DNA of 64,000 bases from the NCBI GenBank assembly GCA_021234155.1, contig JAJEKV010000164.1:814783-878782 (forward strand), in the 5' to 3' direction. The notes under the pieces were generated by a model. It ran no database searches. It saw only the letters and a program-made list of their open reading frames with translations, and had not been told where the DNA came from. This document shows positions 58,728 through 64,000 of this stretch, in pieces. The translations under genes were made by a program, and so were the position numbers. The stretch comes from Isoetes taiwanensis (taxonomy: Eukaryota > Streptophyta > Lycopodiopsida > Isoetales > Isoetaceae). Positions within the stretch are counted from its first letter, which is position 1, and every line of letters begins with the position of its first letter.

Positions 58728-60129
58728 ATGCCAGTACCACAATTATATTCTGAGGTTTTAGGTGGGGATAAGGAATGGAAGGCAGCCCAGCAGATCTCCA
58801 TCACTGTCGACCTCATTGCTGCAGCAAAAAAACAGCTTCAATTTCTGGCCCGGATTGATGCCCTTGCTCCTCATCTTTACGAAGGCCCAATCGTTGACAA
58901 AGCAATTCTAAGGTAACTTCAACTGCCAGACCGGTTCAATCAAAACGTAACATGCTTATTTGCTGTTGGAATTAAGTTAGGAGATTCCATCCCTGTTTTC
59001 AAAGGGAACCCTTTGAGTGGGGCTGTTGGAATATTCTAAGTAATGTCAACTGAAATCTCTTTGTTATACCTTTTGATTTCATCTGCGTGATTTCATGTTA
59101 AGTTATACATTTGCAGATATGAGAAATGCTGGTTGCCGCTGTTGCACCGTCATGCCAACGCTGAAACTCTTCTTTCTCCACCTCTCGATTGTGCTTGGAT
59201 ATGGCACTGCCATAAACTAAATCCTGTAACTGTTATGTCCTTCCTGTTTATAGCAAAGAGCTTGAGGCTTTCTAACTTCTCGATTTGTTCATTAGGATCA
59301 ATACTCTGAAGATTGCAGCAGGCTTTTTCATCGAATCCTTGAGACCCCGCTGATAAAGTCTGATGACGATGAGAAGAGGGCCAAAGAGTTTACGAAGAAA
59401 TTATGGGCTTCGTTTTATCCAAATGAACCCTTTGAACTGGACATCCTTCAGAAGAGACAGCATCCAAAGCCTACTAGCAAGGCGTCTACTTTGATCACAT
59501 ACAACCTCAAGGAAGCTGTGTCAAGACAAAGACGCTTTTACTACCAGGTGATTTTTTTTTTTTTTAAGATTAATTGCAATAAATATACATGTTATGTACT
59601 AATGTCGACACTATTATAGGTATCAGCATCTCACTATTTGGATGAAGTATTCTTGAAGGCCTCCCTTGAGAGGTACAAGGCATTTTTGCATTTGATAAAA
59701 ACACGACGAAAGGACATGGACAACCGAGATGTCTTTGTGCCTATGTATGATATTGATCTAATGTGGCATTCCCATCAACTGCAACCGAATACATATAAAA
59801 TGGATATCATGGCAATCGTGGGAAGATCTTTGGGCCATGATGACACTCTCCAAGATAGAACCCCTGGGGGAAAGCTTGACCGTGGAGGTAACAAAACTAC
59901 TGAATTATGGGGGCTAACTTATGGTAAGGTTTATGCAAAAGAAGGATGCACACGCAAATGCGATGTAGCTCTTGGAGGTAATTGTAACGGTTGTCGCGTT
60001 TGCAAGGGTGGTAATGGTGAGGGCGCAGATTGTTCAGATACTGATAAGAGTGGGTGTGGCACTGGCGGTTGTGGCGGTAGCCGTGGCGGTGGTGGCGGTG
60101 GTGAGGGCGCAGGTTGTCAAGCTGCTTAG
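58728..60129 (+). CDS. Glycine-rich domain-containing protein (GRDP, DUF1399), intact
   Basis: Coding exons are 58728-58912, 59117-59225, 59296-59547 and 59620-60129, all with GT-AG introns. They give 351 residues with no stop or frameshift. Residues 19-62 read AAQQISITVDLIAAAKKQLQ and FLARIDALAPHLYEGPIVDK. 86-98 are DCAWIWHCHKLNP and 226-238 are DIDLMWHSHQLQP, the paired 'W-x-W/H-H-x-H-x-L-x-P' boxes that define the GRDP/DUF1399 family. 151-182 hold the YNLKEAVSRQRRFYYQ-type segment. Residues about 290-351 form a Cys/Gly-rich tail (CNGCRVCKGGNGEG; CGTGGCGGSRGGGGGG). Plant GRDPs are linked to stress tolerance, auxin response and development; their biochemistry is unclear. Typical GRDPs are longer, so the tail here is short. 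A partial copy is at 61877. Confidence 0.9.
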
Positions 60130-60640
60130 AGTGGGTGTGGTGGCAGTGCATGTGGCGGTGGCTGTGGTGGGTGTGGAGGAGGGTGATGTTTATATTAAGG
60201 AGTGCTGGTAAGCTTATTATTATCAAGGTTTTTCCCTCAATGAATCTTATGGGTGAGGGTTTTTTACTCCTACATGGTAATGGGCTTACTATCTATATAT
60301 CTTATCCTATATTTATTGTATTGGGTCTCATAAGGTATTTGTGGACAATAAAATGTTACTCTATTCATATCTTAATGCAAAATATAATCTAACTTTATCA
60401 AGCTCAGAAACAACACTCAAAATGTCAGGAAAGGGCTGCAATCACCAGATTGTTTTTTATATATACGTTACAACCGCTTTGCATACACATTTCTGCATGC
60501 ATTTCGCTTATGCAAGCTGTTACGTTGCAATGGTCACTGTGCCCGTTTTGCATACGCAAAAGAGCACTTCCCTTGCGCAATGCCCATTTTGCGTATGCAA
60601 AAGAGCACTTTGCTTCTTATCGTTCATTCCTTCTCTTATC
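60130..60640 (+). other. GRDP 3' region: Gly-codon-rich extension and poly-A signal
   Basis: GGTGGCTGTGGTGGGTGTGG-type sequence continues to 60187 after the stop, suggesting the tail was once longer or is read in another frame in some alleles. AATAAA is at 60347-60352. At 60538-60610 a TGCCCxTTTTGC(A/G)TA(C/T)GCAAAAGAGCACTTxxCTT unit is repeated, with an internal TTTTGCGTATGCAAAA palindrome. Confidence 0.6.
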
Positions 60641-61448
60641 GTTTATTCCTTCCTGAGCATTGTGGATCGTCCGTTGACTCCATGATGGAGTCAAACATCA
60701 GCCTAATAAGATTTATAAGCCATTGTCCAAAGTCAACATACGTCTGTGTCACAAACACTCATGCAAAAGAGGGGAATTGAACCCCCTGCCATCAGAGGCA
60801 GCCCAAGTACTATATAACATGTCTGTACACACAACAACTTGTGAAACAAAATGTGCTTCTGCCAGAGTTGTTACCACTTGAACGAATGCACTCCTTGTGC
60901 CTGCAAAGCTAGCAATGCACGGACAGTTTTCAAAGAACACATTCACTCACCATAGCGCTGTAACCAGGGCAGACTGCATGAGGAAATAGATCGCTAAGGA
61001 TGTCCCACACTGCAAGTAAATAAATGAGAAGAGAACCTAAGCTTCATGATGACATGAATTGCATAAGAACTAAACTTATGTAAAACTAGAGCTCTAGATT
61101 TATTAAGAAAATCTAGAGAATGTTATGATCGAATCTGTTAGAAAATTAAGAAAACAGAACTATGCAATTGAACAACAAGAACTATGCAATCGCCAACTTT
61201 CCTTTGCTTATCTTATAAGGATAACAAGTAAACTTATCTAAAACTAAGGTCCTAGACTTATTTCCTTTGCCGAAGCCATGGCTAAAGATAAAAATAAAGA
61301 TAGAGCGAAAGCATACCCTGTTACACGAAAACTATGATACTTCCAGCATCTCCACGCATTTTTCTTGCTTCAATTAAGATCTGAAGGTCCAAAAATTCTT
61401 GCAACAGAGCACAAGCATTCTCACATTTTATGTTCAGTTGGTCGTTAC
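60641..61448. other. Spacer without recognised gene
   Basis: Nothing beyond short AT-rich frames. No element ends seen. Confidence 0.35.
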
Positions 61449-61697
61449 AATCTATGTGTACAGACAGTAGGCATGTTACCTGTGGGCCTTTACATATCAC
61501 AGCATAAAGGGCACAACAAAGTCATTAGGTGCCCCATCCCTGTGGCCTTTACATTTGCAGAGAAAGAATAGAAGGCCCTTTGCATAAAGAAATGAAAAAC
61601 TGCATAATGGAAAATTAGATGCGTGATCATGGAGTGCTTTAACTCATCTTTGAGCTCTTGTTGCCGGATAGAATAGAAGCATTTGCCAATCACACTG
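61449..61697. repeat. Duplicated segment, copy 2
   Basis: See 54662-54955. After 61697 the copies diverge. Confidence 0.85.
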
Positions 61698-61876
61698 ACC
61701 CCGAATTTTGGTCCACAGTGGTTTTTTAGTTGTACGGAAGTGTTGTTTTATGCCAAAAACAACACCAAAATGGCCCCAAAAGTCCACGTGGCCCGTTTAT
61801 CCGGATTTGCACAAAGAGACAGTGGTTTTTTGGCAAAAAATCCCACGGTGGTCTTTTAGCAGAAAAAAACCACGCA

Positions 61877-62810
61877 TCAGCATCTCACTATTTGGATGAA
61901 CCATTCTTGAAGGCCTCCCTTGAGAGGTACAAGGCATTTTTGCATTTGATAAAAACACGACGAAAGGACATGGACAACCGAGATGTCTTTGTGCCTATGT
62001 ATGATATTGATCTAATGTGGCATTCCCATCAACTGCAACCGAATACATATAAAATGGATATCATGGCAATCGTGGGAAGACCTTTGGGCCATGATGACAC
62101 TCTCCAAGATAGAACCCCTGGGGGAAAGCTTGACCGTGGAGGTAAGAAAACTACTGAATTATGGGGGCTAACTTATGGTAAGGTTTATGCAAAAGAAGGA
62201 TGCACACGCAAATGCGATGTAGCTCTTGGAGGTAATTGTAATCGGTTGTCGCGCTTGCAAGGGTGGTAATGGTGAGGGGCATTGTTCGTGATAATCGATA
62301 AGAGTGGGTGTGGCACTGGCGGTTGTGGCGGTAGCGGTGGCGGCGGCGGTGGTGGTGGCGGAGGCGGTGGCGGTGGCTGTGGTGGGTGTGGAGGAGGGTG
62401 ATGTTTATAAGGAGTGCTGGTAAGCTTATTATTATCAAGGTTTTTCCCTCAATGAATCTTATGGGTGAGGGTTTTTTACTCCTACATGGTAATGGGCTTA
62501 CTATCTATATATTTTATCCTATATTTATTGTATTGGGTCTCATACGGTATTTGTGGACAATAAAATGTTACTACTTTATCAAGCTGAGAAACAACACCCA
62601 AAATGTTAAGAAAGGGCTGCGGTAACCAGATTGTTTTTTATATATACGTTACAAGCGCTTTGCATACACATTTCTGCATGCATTTCGCTTATGCAAGCTG
62701 TTACGTTGCAATGGTCACTGTGCCCGTTTTGCATACGCAAAAGAGCACTTTCCTTGCGCAATGCCCGTTTTGCGTATGCAAAAGAGCACTTTGCGTCCTT
62801 AAAAACATCT
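61877..62810 (+). pseudogene. Partial GRDP copy: last exon and 3' flank, frameshifted
   Basis: Matches 59627-60605: SHYLDEPFLKASLERYKAFL, DIDLMWHSHQLQP, HDDTLQDRTPGGKLDRGG. Exons 1-3 and the last-exon splice acceptor are missing; the left breakpoint lies about 7 bp inside exon 4 (AACCACG|CATCAGCATC). An extra T at about 62241 shifts the frame in the Cys/Gly tail, and about 60 bp of the tail is deleted or rearranged (62275-62395). The 3' flank, including AATAAA (62559-62564) and the TTTTGCGTATGCAAAA repeat, is retained. The left-hand frame from 61730 can read through into it by chance. A DNA-level duplication, since the 3' flank beyond the poly-A signal is included. Confidence 0.88.
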
Positions 62811-63250
62811 ATTGTTTAAATTTGGATTTTCCAGTTTGGTGGAAAAAAAATGGAATTATTTTTAAGTTATTTTTCTAAGGTTTTGAGGAATTTGAACATC
62901 GATTTCCAAAAATTGATGAAACCCATTTTCGTATGATTTTGAGAGAATGTTTGTTTGGTTCAAAATTTGAGGACTGGGCATGCATGCCACGAAGCTTTGG
63001 CATCCAGAATGCATAGATCCGGCTCTAATGGAATTGCAGCCATTCCCTGCCTTACAGCGCCTAATCCGTTGAGTTTTGGGTTTCTTCTTCAAATGGGTAG
63101 ATCCAAATTTGTGTCGCCATGTTCTTGAGCTTCATTTTCATCTAGTTTTAGATCGGGATTCTACCTTGATCTAGCCGTGAAGACTTCTTCACATCATGCA
63201 GGTTTTGTGATGTTCCCCGGAAATATACGTCATAAATACGTATATTAATT
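62811..63250. other. No recognised gene
   Basis: AT-rich. Contains AATATACGTCATAAATACGTATATT-like near-palindrome at 63222-63247. Confidence 0.35.
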
Positions 63251-63259
63251 CTAGACCTC

Positions 63260-63715
63260 GTCGCCGTACACTTCGATATATCTTGCCAGGTCGACGTCAT
63301 GCGGTCCTTCATAGTACAACCACTTGTCTAACATATATATGTTCTTATATTTGTCGCGCTTATCCGACCGTCCGTTTGAGATCCGACGACTCACGTGGCT
63401 TTGGGACGTATCCTACGGCCCAGATGGCTTGGGAGTTTATATATAATTCGTATAGACACGATCCTACGGTCCAGGTTGATCTGATCCTGACCGACGGTGC
63501 ACATGACTTTGAAAATTATATGTAATAGATCCTATGGCTCATGTTGCGTGAGATCTCGACCCTTGATCGGGTGCAAGATCCTACGGCCCAAGTTGAATGC
63601 TCATCCCTTAGGAAAAGGCTTTTAAAATTTTTATGTTGTGTGGGAGATTCGAACCCTGATGATTGACCCCCCAGCCCCCCATTCTAACCACTAGACCAAG
63701 CATTAATTCCATAAA
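63260..63715 (-). mobile_element. tRNA-derived SINE-like element B
   Basis: The minus strand from 63709 reads TGGTCTAGTGGTTAGAATGG (A box) and, about 43 nt later, GGGTTCGAATCTCC (B box, plus 63651-63664). This is an internal RNA polymerase III promoter. The body contains four imperfect units around (G/T)ATCCTA(C/T)GG(C/T)(C/T)CA at 63407-63590, as in SINE-like A (33650). The tRNA-like part does not fold into a full cloverleaf by eye, hence SINE rather than tRNA gene. Ends not resolved. Confidence 0.5.
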
Positions 63716-63779
63716 CAATTTATGTTTCACATATACTTAAGGATAGTGTTTCCATTAAGATAAAATAGACGATAACATT

Positions 63780-64000
63780 CTAGCTAGCTCAAGAAGCTCC
63801 TAGAATGTTCTGGAAGGCTCTAGAAAGTTCTAGAATCTTCTAGAAAGTTCTAGAACATAAGAGAATCTAGGGGGGACCTAAGAAAATTGTATTCTAATAA
63901 GTTTTAGAATGTTCTAGAATGTAGGGGAATCTACGGGAATGTAAGGAAATCTAGGGAAATACTTCCAGAAAGTTCTAGAATATATTGAAAGTCTTAGAAT
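63780..64000. repeat. TTCTAGAA/GAATCTAGG array (runs off window)
   Basis: Dense GTTCTAGAA(T/G), CTTCTAGAAAG and GGGGAATCTA units. Related to the arrays at 4970-6905 but with many palindromic TTCTAGAA cores. Confidence 0.88.

Noticed and set aside
61730-61880. A new N-terminus fused to the GRDP copy
   Set aside because: The upstream frame is open by chance across a duplication breakpoint; its sequence is repeat-like (GTGGTTTTTT/AAAAAACCAC motifs) with no protein-like conservation.
63640-63712. A tRNA gene on the minus strand
   Set aside because: A and B boxes are present, but the acceptor and anticodon stems do not pair by eye, and the flanking body motif recurs at 33650, so a SINE-like origin is more likely.
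63790-64000. Cluster of heat-shock elements (TTCTAGAA)
   Set aside because: The motif is part of a simple degenerate array shared with 4970-6905; no adjacent gene in the window.

Overview
This is a repeat-dominated nuclear segment of a land plant. GT-AG introns interrupt every recognisable gene, and the gene families are plant ones: FRIGIDA-like, PLS-type PPR, LRR receptor ectodomain, GRDP/DUF1399, and a plant-type GH5 glucan 1,3-beta-glucosidase trefoil domain. The elements are plant CACTA, Copia, Helitron and LINE families. The very high density of degenerate nested elements and the character of the PPR and TPase sequences suggest a large seed-free (fern-like) genome, but that is a guess. 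Only one gene looks intact from start to stop: a glycine-rich domain protein at 58728-60129. A few partial or unidentified exons (2-214, 57980-58167) may belong to other host genes.

Layout. 1-608: 3' end of an unidentified gene. 609-4256: a Helitron (minus orientation) carrying a chimera of topoisomerase II and SWIB-domain gene fragments. 4257-6940: two copies of a unit ending in degenerate GAATCT arrays. 8250-20400: a complex of three related units (a GH5 trefoil fragment joined to an arginine/glutamate-rich repeat-protein fragment), broken by a second Helitron (11455-14247, carrying a PPR fragment), a LINE inside a (CT)n tract, and a further retroelement piece. It ends in a striking fine-scale mosaic of two neighbouring sequences (19879-20405). 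21719-23949: exact tandem duplication of a roughly 1.1-kb unit. 26150-33640: shuffled copies of one non-coding repeat, with a LINE fragment and gag-like debris inserted. 33650-33960: a tRNA-derived SINE-like sequence.

34264-46254 is a complete CACTA (En/Spm) transposon of about 12 kb, with matching CACTA termini and a TTT target duplication. It has a decayed TNP2-type transposase on the minus strand, a divergently transcribed second gene on the plus strand, and a SET-domain methyltransferase-like reading frame in the transposase's first intron. Pieces of three unrelated host genes (FRIGIDA-like, LRR, PPR) lie inside an intron of the second gene.

47075-47725 is a foldback element. 49080-54660 is an old Copia element split by a younger non-autonomous LTR element with three LTRs (49519-53484, target duplication GTGGG, initiator-Met-tRNA primer site). 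56040-56510 is a GC-richer minisatellite. A third Helitron 3' end lies at 57973. The GRDP gene follows, with a frameshifted partial copy about 2.2 kb downstream. The window closes with a second SINE-like sequence and another GAATCT/TTCTAGAA array.

The unifying theme is gene-fragment shuffling: Helitrons and the CACTA element each hold exons of ordinary host genes, some fused to each other.
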